64,000 nt of DNA from Sphingobacteriales bacterium (lineage in GTDB: Bacteria > Bacteroidota > Bacteroidia > Chitinophagales > Chitinophagaceae). The stretch lies in NCBI GenBank assembly GCA_016219985.1, contig JACRJO010000032.1:434001-498000 (forward strand). Reading direction: 5' to 3'. Position numbers and translations under genes: made by a program. Numbering within the stretch: the stretch's first letter is position 1; every line of letters starts with the position of its first letter. This document shows, in pieces, positions 52,352 through 61,531 of this stretch. The notes below the pieces were generated by a model. The model saw only the letters and a program-made list of their open reading frames with translations. It ran no database searches and had not been told where the DNA came from.

Positions 52352-54286
52352 ATGCAGATTATCCCCGGACCCCTGTTACAAACAATTGATTCTCCGGCCT
52401 ATTTAAAAAAGCTGCCGCGTGAGAAATTGCACCAGCTCTGCGATGAGCTCCGGCAGTATATCATTGACGTAGTGAGTGTGCATGGCGGGCATTTTGGCGC
52501 CAGCCTTGGTGTGGTAGAACTGACCACGGCTTTACACTACGTGTACAATACCCCGTATGATCAATTGGTATGGGATGTGGGTCACCAGGCATACGGGCAT
52601 AAAATACTGACCGGCCGCCGGGATATTTTTCCCAGCAACCGGAAATACAAAGGCATCAGCGGTTTTCCGAAAAGAAGTGAAAGCGAGTATGACACATTCG
52701 GTGTAGGGCACTCCTCCACTTCCATATCAGCGGCACTGGGCATGGCCATGGCCGCCAAATACAAAGGCGAAACAGACCGGAAAGTTGTTGCGGTGATTGG
52801 CGATGGGTCCATGACGGCTGGCCTCTCCTTCGAAGGCATGAACCATGCGGGTGTGGCCGATGCGGATATGCTGATCATCCTGAATGATAATGGTATCAGC
52901 ATTGATCCCAATGTAGGCGCCCTGAAAGAATACCTGACGGATATCTCCACTTCGCCGGCTTACAACAAAGTGAAGGATGATGTGTGGAAGCTGATGGGTA
53001 AATTACCCGTGGGTAAAAACTTTACCCGGGCCATGGCCCATAAACTGGTGGAGGGGATGAAGGGGATGGTGAGCAGCAGTGCCAATCTTTTTGAATCCCT
53101 GAAGCTTCGCTATTTCGGACCGATTGACGGGCACAATGTGGCCAAGCTGGTGGATACCCTGCGGGACCTGCGGGATATTCCCGGGCCAAAGATCCTGCAT
53201 ATCATCACCACTAAAGGCAAAGGCTATGCGCTTGCTGAAAAAGACCAGACCAAGTGGCATGCCCCCGGTTTGTTTGATAAAATGACCGGTGAGATCCAGA
53301 AGAAAAAATTTGACCTGCCGCAGCCTCCCAAATACCAGGATGTATTCGGGCATACGATGATCGAACTGGCGGAACAGAATGATAAAATATTCGGCATCAC
53401 GCCGGCCATGCCCTCGGGTTCTTCCCTTAAGTTCATGATGGAGAAAATGCCGGACCGCGCTTTTGATGTGGGTATTGCTGAACAACATGCGGTAACCCTG
53501 AGCGCCGGTATGGCTACCCAGGGCCTGAAGGTCTTCTGTAATATTTATTCCTCCTTCATGCAACGGGCCTTTGATTCGGTGGTGCATGATGTGGCTATCC
53601 AGAAACTACCCGTGGTGTTCTGCCTGGACCGGGCGGGGCTGGTTGGGGATGACGGGCCCACCCATCACGGTTGTTATGATATCGCTTATTTCCGCTGTAT
53701 TCCCAATATGGTTATCAGCTCCCCGATGAACGAAAGTGAATTGAGGAACCTGATGTTTACGGCCCAGTTAGCGACTTCAAAATTCCCCTTCGTGATCCGT
53801 TACCCGAGGGGTGAGGGCATGATGCCTGACTGGAAAACACCTATGAAGGAAATTGAGATCGGGAAGGGAAGGAAACTGAGAGACGGGCAGGATATCGCCA
53901 TTCTTTCGTTCGGACATCCCGGTAATTTTGCAGCCGCCGCTATCCGCGACCTGAAAAATGACGGCCTGACCCCCGGGCATTATGACCTGCGCTTTGTAAA
54001 ACCGCTGGATGAAGCTTTGCTGCACGAAGCCTGCCAGCGCTATGAGAAACTGATTACCGTGGAAGATGGAACAGTGGAGGGCGGATTCGGCAGTGCGATA
54101 CTTGAATTCATGAACCGGAACGGTTATAAGAATGAAGTCCGGATCCTGGGTATACCAGACCGCCTGGTGGAACACGGCACCCCGAAAGAACTACAGCGCG
54201 AATGCGGGTATGATGCGGAAGGAATTGCGGAAACTGTACGGGAAATGATGAAAGACAAGATCCCGGTTTCCCGCTTACTGGGTTAG
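52352..54286 (+). CDS. dxs: 1-deoxy-D-xylulose-5-phosphate synthase
   Basis: 644 residues, usual length. Thiamine-dependent condensation of pyruvate and glyceraldehyde 3-phosphate, first step of the MEP isoprenoid pathway. N-terminal GDGSMTAGLSFEGMNHAG (ThDP motif, ending in an NDNG), the GPIDGH segment, DVGIAEQHAVTLSAGMA, DRAGLVGDDGPTHHG and the transketolase C domain. Isoprenoid precursors also feed the GGGP synthase above. Terminator follows at once. Confidence 0.97.
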   Translation: MQIIPGPLLQTIDSPAYLKKLPREKLHQLCDELRQYIIDVVSVHGGHFGASLGVVELTTALHYVYNTPYDQLVWDVGHQAYGHKILTGRRDIFPSNRKYKGISGFPKRSESEYDTFGVGHSSTSISAALGMAMAAKYKGETDRKVVAVIGDGSMTAGLSFEGMNHAGVADADMLIILNDNGISIDPNVGALKEYLTDISTSPAYNKVKDDVWKLMGKLPVGKNFTRAMAHKLVEGMKGMVSSSANLFESLKLRYFGPIDGHNVAKLVDTLRDLRDIPGPKILHIITTKGKGYALAEKDQTKWHAPGLFDKMTGEIQKKKFDLPQPPKYQDVFGHTMIELAEQNDKIFGITPAMPSGSSLKFMMEKMPDRAFDVGIAEQHAVTLSAGMATQGLKVFCNIYSSFMQRAFDSVVHDVAIQKLPVVFCLDRAGLVGDDGPTHHGCYDIAYFRCIPNMVISSPMNESELRNLMFTAQLATSKFPFVIRYPRGEGMMPDWKTPMKEIEIGKGRKLRDGQDIAILSFGHPGNFAAAAIRDLKNDGLTPGHYDLRFVKPLDEALLHEACQRYEKLITVEDGTVEGGFGSAILEFMNRNGYKNEVRILGIPDRLVEHGTPKELQRECGYDAEGIAETVREMMKDKIPVSRLLG

Positions 54287-54304
54287 ACCGGGAAAAATAA
54301 ATAA

Positions 54305-54338
54305 GGGGGCTGTACCGGTAACCGGTATGGCCCTTTTT
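54305..54338 (+). terminator. dxs terminator
   Basis: Long stem GGGCTGTACCGG pairing with CCGGTATGGCCC (wobble pairs included), 3-4-base loop, five T. Stem core matches those after rplS and fabI. Confidence 0.85.
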
Positions 54339-54424
54339 GATTTCAGAAAGCTTTAACAATAAAAATATAAACAGCGGTATGGAATCCCGTTACCCGTACA
54401 TCTCAACGGATCAACTGCTGTTTC

Positions 54425-55066
54425 ATGAAATACATATTCCTTCTCTTGTTAACCCTGGTGCTGCTTGCCGGTATCAGCTGGCTTGCCCACAGTACCCCCT
54501 TGAAGAAAACAAAAGTGATAGCCGGGCTATCCCCGGAAATAAAAACATTAGCCCGGGCAGATAACCTGGAAAAGCTCCGCGCAAAAGCGGCTACTGCAAA
54601 AGATTTTGTCCATAAAAAAGGATACAATGAGGAAACCTGCTTCTTCATTGACATGGGGCTGCCCTCGGGGAAGAGCCGGTTTTTTATCTATGACCTGAAA
54701 AAAGACAGCCTGCTCCGGGCCGGGCTTGTAGCCCATGGAAATTGTTATCAATACTGGCTGGAAGGCCGGAAATACAGCAATGAAGTGGGCAGTGGCTGTA
54801 CGTCTCTTGGGAAATACCGGGTCGGGGCACCTTATACCGGCAAATGGGGTTATTCCTATAAACTGCACGGGCTGGACAGCAGTAATAACCATGCATTTGA
54901 ACGTACCGTTGTCCTGCACGGTCATTCATGCGTTCCTTCGGGCGAGGTGGAGGATGATATCTGCCAGAGCAATGGATGTCCTACAGTAGCCCCTGATTTT
55001 TTAGTCCGGTTAAAATGGCTGCTCAATACTTCTGCTAAACCGGTGCTGCTCTGGATTTACGAATAA
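54425..55066 (+). CDS. L,D-transpeptidase catalytic-domain-like protein (YkuD_2 type)
   Basis: 213 residues. Membrane or signal segment 3-21, then a catalytic domain with the histidine motif LHGHSC (about 164-169) and nucleophile Cys185 in SNGCPTVAPDF; SGCTSLGKYRVGAPYTGK precedes it. This is the pattern of murein L,D-transpeptidase-like proteins, which cross-link or anchor peptidoglycan. Two extra Cys near the site (169 and 180) may form a disulfide. Convergent with the next gene. Confidence 0.88.
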   Translation: MKYIFLLLLTLVLLAGISWLAHSTPLKKTKVIAGLSPEIKTLARADNLEKLRAKAATAKDFVHKKGYNEETCFFIDMGLPSGKSRFFIYDLKKDSLLRAGLVAHGNCYQYWLEGRKYSNEVGSGCTSLGKYRVGAPYTGKWGYSYKLHGLDSSNNHAFERTVVLHGHSCVPSGEVEDDICQSNGCPTVAPDFLVRLKWLLNTSAKPVLLWIYE

Positions 55067-55069
55067 TCC

Positions 55070-55771
55070 CTACTGCAATTCATTATTGAGATGAATAAAA
55101 AGTTTAACCAGCTTTTCTTCATTTTTCAGTCTGATATGTTCTTTTTTCAGGATTCCCTCAATTTTCCCGGAATAATCGGGCATACTGGCTTTGATCCCGT
55201 CTGCGTCTAATGGCACCACCTGTAGTTTACCGCCGGGCAGGTAGGCAAAATAAAGTTCCTTCAATCCTCCCCTCTTTTCCTCCGGCAGCTCCTTATCCCG
55301 GATCAGCAAAATGGATTTAGCCCTGCATTTCAGTAACTGAATTTTAGCATCTACCAGTACCTGGTAAAAAGTTTCGGGCGTATTGGCCTGGAATGCGGGA
55401 AACCGGCTGCGGTATTTGAGCGTAAGGCTATCCCCTTTATGGGGCACTTTCAGGGAAAATGCTGAAACAGTATCCACAAATTCCATGATGATTTTTCCCT
55501 GCTGGTAATACAGGGTATTTTCATATACATCAAAGATCAGGGGGACCGCCATATCCGGGCGCCCGCCGCTGAATTTAACTACTCCCGGCATCCACTGCTG
55601 ATCTAAGAATAATTTCTGGACATCGAATTCCTGCTCATCTTCCGGTCGCCCGGCCCAACTGTATACTTCAATATGTCTTTGCGAATGTGAACTATTAAGG
55701 CTGGAGCCTGTAGCCTGGGCAAGCAGGTTAGTATTGCTGATGAGCAGGGTCGCAAGGAATAAAATTTTCAT
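55070..55771 (-). CDS. Exported protein of unknown function
   Basis: 233 residues with a signal peptide (to NLLAQ). No recognised family. It has an all-beta middle (about 50-150) with a VPLIFDVYENTLYYQQG segment and an amphipathic charged helix at the C-terminus. The pattern of a GxVxFxxG strand, a stretch ending in an FDVYEN turn and an YQQG strand recurs in other Bacteroidota surface or periplasmic proteins as I recall. Function unknown; convergent with the L,D-transpeptidase-like gene (3-bp gap). Confidence 0.7.
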   Translation of the reverse strand: MKILFLATLLISNTNLLAQATGSSLNSSHSQRHIEVYSWAGRPEDEQEFDVQKLFLDQQWMPGVVKFSGGRPDMAVPLIFDVYENTLYYQQGKIIMEFVDTVSAFSLKVPHKGDSLTLKYRSRFPAFQANTPETFYQVLVDAKIQLLKCRAKSILLIRDKELPEEKRGGLKELYFAYLPGGKLQVVPLDADGIKASMPDYSGKIEGILKKEHIRLKNEEKLVKLFIHLNNELQ

Positions 55772-55840
55772 GTCGGTTATATTGAGGTTATAAAGGCAAT
55801 TGAACAGGCCTCCCCGGCACTTCTAAAACACGATCTGTAT

Positions 55841-56251
55841 TCAGGCCAGGCTGGCTTCCATGGTAATTTCAGTGTTCAGCAGTTTACTTATAGGACAATT
55901 TGCCTTGGCTTCCGCTGCACAGTCAGCAAATTTAGCCGCATCAATACCCGGAACAGCCGCTTTAACTTCCAGGTGACTGGAGACAATGGCCCCGGCCTCG
56001 AGGGTGATCGTGCATTTGGTATCGATACTGTCGGGGGTAAACCCGGCAGCGCCCAGTACAAAACTCAGTTTCATGGAAAAACAACCGGCATGCGCAGCGG
56101 CCACCAGTTCTTCCGGGTTGGTATAAGTACCGTCTTCAAAACGGCTCCTGAAATCGTAGGAGGTGTTTTCCAGTACCCCTGATTTGGAACTCAGGGTTCC
56201 GCTTCCTTCTTTTCCGGTGCCTTTCCAGTTGGCAGTTGCAAAACTTTTCAT
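55841..56251 (-). CDS. OsmC-family peroxiredoxin
   Basis: 136 residues. Two catalytic cysteines of the OsmC fold: first in AHAGCFSMKLS (about 55), second in KANCPISKLL (about 119), with the conserved LEVKAAVPG strand between. Reduces organic hydroperoxides. Between an unknown exported protein and scpA, on the same strand as scpA. Confidence 0.92.
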   Translation of the reverse strand: MKSFATANWKGTGKEGSGTLSSKSGVLENTSYDFRSRFEDGTYTNPEELVAAAHAGCFSMKLSFVLGAAGFTPDSIDTKCTITLEAGAIVSSHLEVKAAVPGIDAAKFADCAAEAKANCPISKLLNTEITMEASLA

Positions 56252-56282
56252 TGCTTAATTTTTTTTTTTAGGAGAATGTATC

Positions 56283-57068
56283 TTATTGTTGGTTTTGTTC
56301 TTCCAGTTCGGCCAGCCGGTTTTCGGGTTCATTGAATTCAATGATGAAATTATTCTTTCCCTCTCCGATCATGATCTTCAGGAATTTTTGCTGTACCAGT
56401 TCCAGCACGGACAGGAACAGGAAAATCGCCTGTACCCGGTTCTCACAGCCTTCAAATATTCTTTCAAAGGCCACCGTCTTTTCCTCCCGGGCCAGGGTAA
56501 GCATCTGGTCCCGGCTTTGTTCCATGGTGTATTTGTAATGCACCACGGTATGTACCGGTTTATTCAGCCGGTCACTGTATTTCTGCATGGCTTTTTCAAA
56601 GGCCCGCATCAGTTTAAACAGGGTGATATTCTGGATCTCTGTTCCCTCACTGCCCTCTTCCCCGATCTGTGACAGTTCTTTCTGGATATTTCCCCGTTTC
56701 ACCATCAGCATACGCAGGGCTTCCATTTCGGCCATCTGTACGGATGCTTCCTTAAACCGTTTGTACTCAAGGATCTTGTTGACCAGTTCCTGCCGCGGGT
56801 CGATCTCATTCCCCTGTGCATCCACCTCCTTACGGGGCAGCAGCATTTTGGCCTTGATGCGCATCAGGGTGGAAACGAAGAGGATGAATTCACTGCTCAG
56901 TTCGATATTCAGTTCCCCGCTCTGGTGGATATAATCCGTAAAATCATTGATGATACGGGTAATGGGAATATTATAGATATCCAGCTCATCCCTTTCAATA
57001 AAGAACAATAAAAGGTCGAACGGGCCTTCGAACTGGGGCAATTTGATCTGGTACGAGGAATTCTGCAC
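56283..57068 (-). CDS. scpA: Segregation and condensation protein A
   Basis: 261 residues, usual length. Starts with YQIKLPQFEGPFDLLLFFIERDELDIYNIPI, the diagnostic ScpA N-terminus; the C-terminal winged helix follows. Kleisin that closes the SMC ring with ScpB for chromosome segregation. ScpB and Smc are not in the window. It starts a short minus-strand unit followed by osmC. Confidence 0.95.
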   Translation of the reverse strand: MQNSSYQIKLPQFEGPFDLLLFFIERDELDIYNIPITRIINDFTDYIHQSGELNIELSSEFILFVSTLMRIKAKMLLPRKEVDAQGNEIDPRQELVNKILEYKRFKEASVQMAEMEALRMLMVKRGNIQKELSQIGEEGSEGTEIQNITLFKLMRAFEKAMQKYSDRLNKPVHTVVHYKYTMEQSRDQMLTLAREEKTVAFERIFEGCENRVQAIFLFLSVLELVQQKFLKIMIGEGKNNFIIEFNEPENRLAELEEQNQQ

Positions 57069-57085
57069 GTTGAATCTGTTTAGTC

Positions 57086-57117
57086 AAAAATAAAGTCCTG
57101 TTCTCAAACAGGACTTT
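57086..57117 (-). terminator. mscL terminator
   Basis: Perfect 11-bp stem AAAGTCCTGTT/AACAGGACTTT with a CTCA loop; on the minus strand a T-rich run follows. It separates mscL from scpA. Confidence 0.85.
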
Positions 57118-57167
57118 ACAAAAATAAGGGAATCGGGCCGGAGGGAATCCCCCGGTTTTCCCCAAAA

Positions 57168-57536
57168 TTACTTCTTCAGGGCGTCCCTGATCTCCCGGAG
57201 CAGGGCGATATCCTCCGGGGTGGCTGCCGGGGCCGCCGCTTCTTTCTTCTTCGCGCTGTTGACCGCTTTAATCACCAAAAACAAGAAGAAGGCAATGGCC
57301 AGGAATTTTACAATGGCGGAGATCGCCATTCCATATTTCAACTCGGCATCCCCGACTTTAACCGCCAGGGAATCAAAGTTGATGCCGCCCGTGATCATTC
57401 CTACAATCGGCATCAGGATATGGTCTACAACCGCAGATACGATGGCACCAAAAGCGGCACCGATCACCACACCCACGGCCAGGTCAATCACATTGCCCTT
57501 CATGGCAAACTCTTTGAATTCTTTAAGCATTCCCAT
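57168..57536 (-). CDS. mscL: Large-conductance mechanosensitive channel MscL
   Basis: 122 residues. N-terminal amphipathic helix LKEFKEFAMKGN, then membrane helix VIDLAVGVVIGAAFGAIV with the pore valve, a periplasmic loop, and helix two (AISAIVKFLAIAFFLFLVIKA). A charged cytoplasmic helix PEDIALLREIRDALKK ends it. Opens on osmotic shock. Separated from scpA by a terminator. Confidence 0.95.
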   Translation of the reverse strand: MGMLKEFKEFAMKGNVIDLAVGVVIGAAFGAIVSAVVDHILMPIVGMITGGINFDSLAVKVGDAELKYGMAISAIVKFLAIAFFLFLVIKAVNSAKKKEAAAPAATPEDIALLREIRDALKK

Positions 57537-57611
57537 AAAATTTGATTTAGGTTATTTGATTTTTTCAGCAGATTTCACTCAAGATATTATTTATTAAAAT
57601 AATCCATTTAA

Positions 57612-58358
57612 CTACTTTTTCATCCCCGGAAACTGCATATCCAGCCCCTTCAGAAGATCCCGGAGTGCAGTTGCGATGAGGTATTCCTTGTACCAGTTCT
57701 GGTCGGCCGGCACAATAGTCCAGGCCGGGTTATTGCAGTTGTTAAAGCAGTCTTCGTACATCTCCATATAGACATCCCATAGTTTGGCCTCCTCAAAATC
57801 CTTTTCATTGTATTTCCACATTTTGGCCGGGTCCTTCATCCGTTCGCTCAGCCGCTCGTGCTGTTCTTCTTTTGATACATGGAGGTAAAATTTCAGGATA
57901 TGGGTATTGTTATGCTGCTGCAGCAGTTTTTCAAAATCATTGATCGCTTCCATTCGTTTCCGGGCGGTGTCATCATCGCACCACTTATGCACCCGCGTCA
58001 CCAGGATATCTTCATAATGGGAGCGGTTGAACACCTGGATCATTCCCCGGGCCGGCGTATGCTGGTGGACCCGCCAGAGAAAATCATGAGCCAATTCCTC
58101 GGGAGTGGGCGCTTTGTAGGATTTCACGGTAACGCCCTGGGGGTTCATATTGCCCAGTACATTGCGGATCACCCCATCCTTTCCGCTTCCATCCATCCCT
58201 TGTATCACTACCAGGATGGAATGTTTTCCTTCCGCAAACAGGAGGTTTTGTAACTCATCCAGTTCTTCCAGTATGTTACCTGTCGCTTCTTTGGTTGTTT
58301 GCTTGTCGAGGCTTTTGGGGGCGCGGGTATCGGTTTGGCTTAAGAGAATCTTGCTCAT
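57612..58358 (-). CDS. ppk2: Polyphosphate kinase 2 family protein
   Basis: 248 residues. PPK2 fold: P-loop GMDGSGKDG at 54-62, RxHxxxP segment RVHQHTPARG, FNRSHYEDIL (Walker B-like) and the lid with RMKDPAKMWKYNEKD. Uses polyphosphate to phosphorylate nucleoside mono- or diphosphates, or the reverse. Class (I, II or III) cannot be fixed by eye. Upstream spacer holds a word-repeat hairpin. Confidence 0.93.
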   Translation of the reverse strand: MSKILLSQTDTRAPKSLDKQTTKEATGNILEELDELQNLLFAEGKHSILVVIQGMDGSGKDGVIRNVLGNMNPQGVTVKSYKAPTPEELAHDFLWRVHQHTPARGMIQVFNRSHYEDILVTRVHKWCDDDTARKRMEAINDFEKLLQQHNNTHILKFYLHVSKEEQHERLSERMKDPAKMWKYNEKDFEEAKLWDVYMEMYEDCFNNCNNPAWTIVPADQNWYKEYLIATALRDLLKGLDMQFPGMKK

Positions 58359-58370
58359 GTTTTGTTATGG

Positions 58371-58442
58371 TTTACAAGTTAATAAGTTGACAGGTTGATA
58401 AGGACGTCCTTGTCAACTTTTCAACCAGTCAACTTATCAACG
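58371..58442. repeat. Inverted word-repeat element, ppk2/DMT permease spacer
   Basis: Left words AAGTTAATAAGTTGACAGG, TTGATAAGGA and right words TCCTTGTCAAC, TTTTCAACC, AGTCAACTTATCAAC. Inner part GTTGATAAGGA-CG-TCCTTGTCAAC is an inverted repeat with one mismatch. Third copy of the family, between divergent genes. Confidence 0.8.
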
Positions 58443-58504
58443 ATCCCCGGCAAGTTAAAAAAATTAGCTTACTATGCCCCTGATTCCGGAACTTTGCCGC
58501 TTTT

Positions 58505-59416
58505 ATGAGCAGTAAAATTACCAGTTGGGGATTATTTATCACGCTTTGTATCATCTGGGGCAGTTCCTTTATCCTGATGAAATGGGGGATGTATGATGCT
58601 TATCAGCAACCGGTCTTATCGCCTTACCAGGTAGCTGCCCTCCGGATGTTTTCATCAGGCCTGGTGATGCTGCCCTTCCTCTCCCGTTCGCTGAGAAATT
58701 TACCCCGCCCGGTGCTGCGTTATGTTTTGCTGAGTGGCTGGTTAGGCAGTTTTTTCCCGGCCTTCCTGTTTTGTATCGCTGAAACAAAAATAGACGGTGC
58801 CCTTACAGGCAGCCTGAATTCCCTGACGCCTTTGTTTGTGATCATTACGGGCACCCTGTTTTTCCGGATGCGTACCAGCCGGCCAAAAATTGCCGGGGTA
58901 TTGCTGGGCTTATTCGGCAGCGCCCTGCTGCTTTACTCCAATACGGGGAAGCCGATGGGATACCTGGCTTATACCAGTTTTGTGGTGCTGGCAACCATCT
59001 TCTATGGTTTCAATGTAAATATGGTACACGAAAAATTAACCGGGGTAAGTTCTGTGCAGATCGCCACCATCGCTTTTACGGGGCTGATCCCCCCCTCCCT
59101 GCTCGTACTCCTGATCACTAGTTATTTCAACCTGCCGCTGACTGAACATGCTTATGCCCTGAGCACCCTGGCCAGTTCGGTATTGGGCATCCTGGGAACC
59201 GCCCTGGCTTCCGTGCTGTTTTACCTGCTGGTGAAAAAAGCCGGCGGTCTTTTTGCCTCGCTGGTCACCTATGGCATTCCCTTTATTGCCATTTTATGGG
59301 GTGTTTATTATGGGGAAAAGGTGACGGGTATGCAGGTGATCGCCCTGAGCGTGATATTGCTGGGCGTGTACCTGGCGAACCGCCCGGAAAAAAAGAAAGC
59401 AACACCCGTTGACTGA
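58505..59416 (+). CDS. DMT-family (EamA) permease
   Basis: 303 residues, ten hydrophobic helices in two EamA repeats (first ends near 140, second from about 155). Starts with WGLFITLCIIWGSSFILMKWG, the typical EamA beginning. Probably exports or imports a small metabolite; substrate unknown. CCGGAACTTTG, also seen before the cobalamin adenosyltransferase gene, is just before the start. Convergent with frr, with no terminator between. Confidence 0.9.
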   Translation: MSSKITSWGLFITLCIIWGSSFILMKWGMYDAYQQPVLSPYQVAALRMFSSGLVMLPFLSRSLRNLPRPVLRYVLLSGWLGSFFPAFLFCIAETKIDGALTGSLNSLTPLFVIITGTLFFRMRTSRPKIAGVLLGLFGSALLLYSNTGKPMGYLAYTSFVVLATIFYGFNVNMVHEKLTGVSSVQIATIAFTGLIPPSLLVLLITSYFNLPLTEHAYALSTLASSVLGILGTALASVLFYLLVKKAGGLFASLVTYGIPFIAILWGVYYGEKVTGMQVIALSVILLGVYLANRPEKKKATPVD

Positions 59417-59446
59417 TGTTGCTCTCCTGTATTGGCCCGTACCGGT

Positions 59447-60010
59447 TTATACAGACATAATCTCTTTTTCCTTTGCCGACAGGTGTTTTTCCACGACTGA
59501 AATAAATCTATCGGTTGTTTCCTGCACCCCGGCTTCTGCGTCTTTAGCCACATCTTCACTCAACCCGTTTTTCTGTAACCGCTTGATATGCTCGATCGCA
59601 TCCCGGCGGATATTCCGGATGGCTACTTTTGATTGCTCTCCTTCACCCTGGCATCGTTTAACCAGCTCTTTTCTTCTTTCCTCCGTCAGCGGGGGCAGGA
59701 AGAGGCGGATCAGCGCCCCGTCATTCTGCGGGTTGATCCCGATATTGGCCGCGATAATCGCCCGCTCAATCGGCTGGAGCATATTTTTTTCCCAGGGCTG
59801 AATACTCAGGGTGCGGGCATCCATCACACTGATATTGGCCACCTGGTTAATGGGCATCGGCGAACCATAATAATCCACTACAATGCCATCCAGCATTTGC
59901 GGGTTGGCTTTACCGGCCCTGATCTTAATTAATTCCGCTTCCAGGTGACCGATTGCCTTTTTCATGTGCTCTTCGGCACCTGACCGGATTGATGAAAGTT
60001 CTTCTGACAT
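59447..60010 (-). CDS. frr: Ribosome recycling factor
   Basis: 187 residues, usual length. Family marks: KIRAGKANPQMLDGIVVDYYGSPMPINQVA, the helical arm and the EERRKELVKRCQGEGEQSKVAIRNIRRDA segment. Splits post-termination ribosomes with EF-G. pyrH is not adjacent. The promoter side is upstream, at about 60020. Confidence 0.97.
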   Translation of the reverse strand: MSEELSSIRSGAEEHMKKAIGHLEAELIKIRAGKANPQMLDGIVVDYYGSPMPINQVANISVMDARTLSIQPWEKNMLQPIERAIIAANIGINPQNDGALIRLFLPPLTEERRKELVKRCQGEGEQSKVAIRNIRRDAIEHIKRLQKNGLSEDVAKDAEAGVQETTDRFISVVEKHLSAKEKEIMSV

Positions 60011-60093
60011 AATTAATCGATTTTATTCCTCCCCTTTATTAAAAAAAACCAGCAGCACCGGGGGACGCAAAGCTAACAAAACTGGCTTATTCC

Positions 60094-60126
60094 AAAAAAA
60101 CCGGCCGGACTTATTGGGTCCGGCCG
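60094..60126 (-). terminator. Terminator of the WecA-like gene
   Basis: Perfect stem CGGCCGGAC/GTCCGGCCG with a 7-base loop, followed on the minus strand by seven T. Confidence 0.9.
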
Positions 60127-60151
60127 TTGAATATTTTAAAATGATCCCCTG

Positions 60152-61294
60152 TCAATCCACTGCCGACTGGGCTTCTTTCTCTTTGGTCAGTGTAACCACT
60201 TTGGTGGAAGTCGGCTGAATCGTTGTCATTCTTTCGCTGCGTTTAGCAATAAGAATAGCTCTCTTCGGTCTTTTGTAATAGTAAAGCAGGCCCAGCCCGG
60301 AGAAAGCGATTGCGAGCATGAGCAGCATCAGGTAATTGGGGCCCAGGTAACGGCCAAACCAGGCCAGCACGATGAAGCTGATATTCACGCTCACACAGGT
60401 CAGTGTCACGGCCGCATGATCCAGTCCCCGGTCCAGCAACAGGTGATGCACATGGTTCCGGTCAGGTGTAAAAGGGGATACTCCATTGAGGATCCGGATA
60501 CTAAAGACCCGCAGGGTATCCAGCAGGGGCACGATCAGGATAGAGAACCCAATAGCCACGGCCGAGGGCACCGGTACTGCCACGAGGGGGTCATTGGCCA
60601 CATTGATGAATTTGATCACCAGGATGGCATTGATCAGCCCGATCATCAGCGATCCCGAATCGCCCATGAAGATCCGGGCAGGATGATGGTTGAATATCAT
60701 AAAAGCGCCGAGGCTGCCGGCCATGGCAAAAGCCAGCAAGGCATAGGCCTGGTAACCGATCGCAAAGAAATAGCTGCCAAACACCAGCATGGTCAGGATT
60801 CCCAGGCTGGCGGCCAGGCCGTCCACCCCATCAATAAGATTAAAGGAATTGATCACCACGATGATCGTCAGGTAAGACAGGGCCAGTCCAAAGGCTTCGG
60901 GTAATTTTTCAAACCCCAGCAGGCCATGCATACTGTCGAGACGGATGCCACCCAGGTGAATCAGGATGGATGCTGCAATGAGCTGACCGATAAATTTCTT
61001 GCTGGCGGATAAGATGATGAGATCATCCTTTAACCCGAGGAAGAAAATAACCAACGCCGCCGCAAAAAAATATTGAAACTCGTAATTAAGATGCCCCTGG
61101 ATGGATAAAAGAGAGGCCAGGATAAAACCTCCGAAAATTCCCACACCCCCTAAAGAAGCCACTAAACGGGTGTGCACTTTACGCTCGTTGGGGATATCAA
61201 ACAACTTCTTCTTTTCAGCCACTTCCAGTACAACAGGCACCGCCAGAAACGTAATTATAAAAGAGACAGAGGCCGTCAATAAAATATCAAGCAT
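60152..61294 (-). CDS. MraY/WecA-family polyprenyl-phosphate glycosyltransferase
   Basis: 380 residues, about ten membrane helices. Hallmarks: KDD (Asp90-Asp91, Mg-binding), NLIDGVDGLA (152-161), FMGDSGS and the cytoplasmic PDRNHVHHLL loop with HxHH of WecA-type enzymes. It links a UDP-sugar phosphate to undecaprenyl phosphate, starting a cell-wall or exopolysaccharide lipid intermediate. The C-terminal 60 residues are a basic and Thr-rich tail, probably cytoplasmic. Sugar unknown. Confidence 0.92.
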   Translation of the reverse strand: MLDILLTASVSFIITFLAVPVVLEVAEKKKLFDIPNERKVHTRLVASLGGVGIFGGFILASLLSIQGHLNYEFQYFFAAALVIFFLGLKDDLIILSASKKFIGQLIAASILIHLGGIRLDSMHGLLGFEKLPEAFGLALSYLTIIVVINSFNLIDGVDGLAASLGILTMLVFGSYFFAIGYQAYALLAFAMAGSLGAFMIFNHHPARIFMGDSGSLMIGLINAILVIKFINVANDPLVAVPVPSAVAIGFSILIVPLLDTLRVFSIRILNGVSPFTPDRNHVHHLLLDRGLDHAAVTLTCVSVNISFIVLAWFGRYLGPNYLMLLMLAIAFSGLGLLYYYKRPKRAILIAKRSERMTTIQPTSTKVVTLTKEKEAQSAVD

Positions 61295-61531
61295 CTAAGC
61301 AGTTTTATATGGTACATAAATAGCATCAAACCGGATGGTTTTTTGCGTTACATAAATATTTGAATGCTCTGGCATCAGATCTATGTAACCTAAAGGATAT
61401 TTAGATAATATTGCCAGATTAAATTTATTACAACTGTTTTTTGCATTAAAAAACAATGCACTTTTGCAACTAATCTGACCCTTTGAGGCAGCAAGATACG
61501 AAAAGTTTAATTATAACCTATTTTATTAATT

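Noticed and set aside
55070..55771. Naming the 233-residue exported protein as a known family
   Set aside because: Resemblance to other Bacteroidota proteins is from memory only; no motif allows a name.
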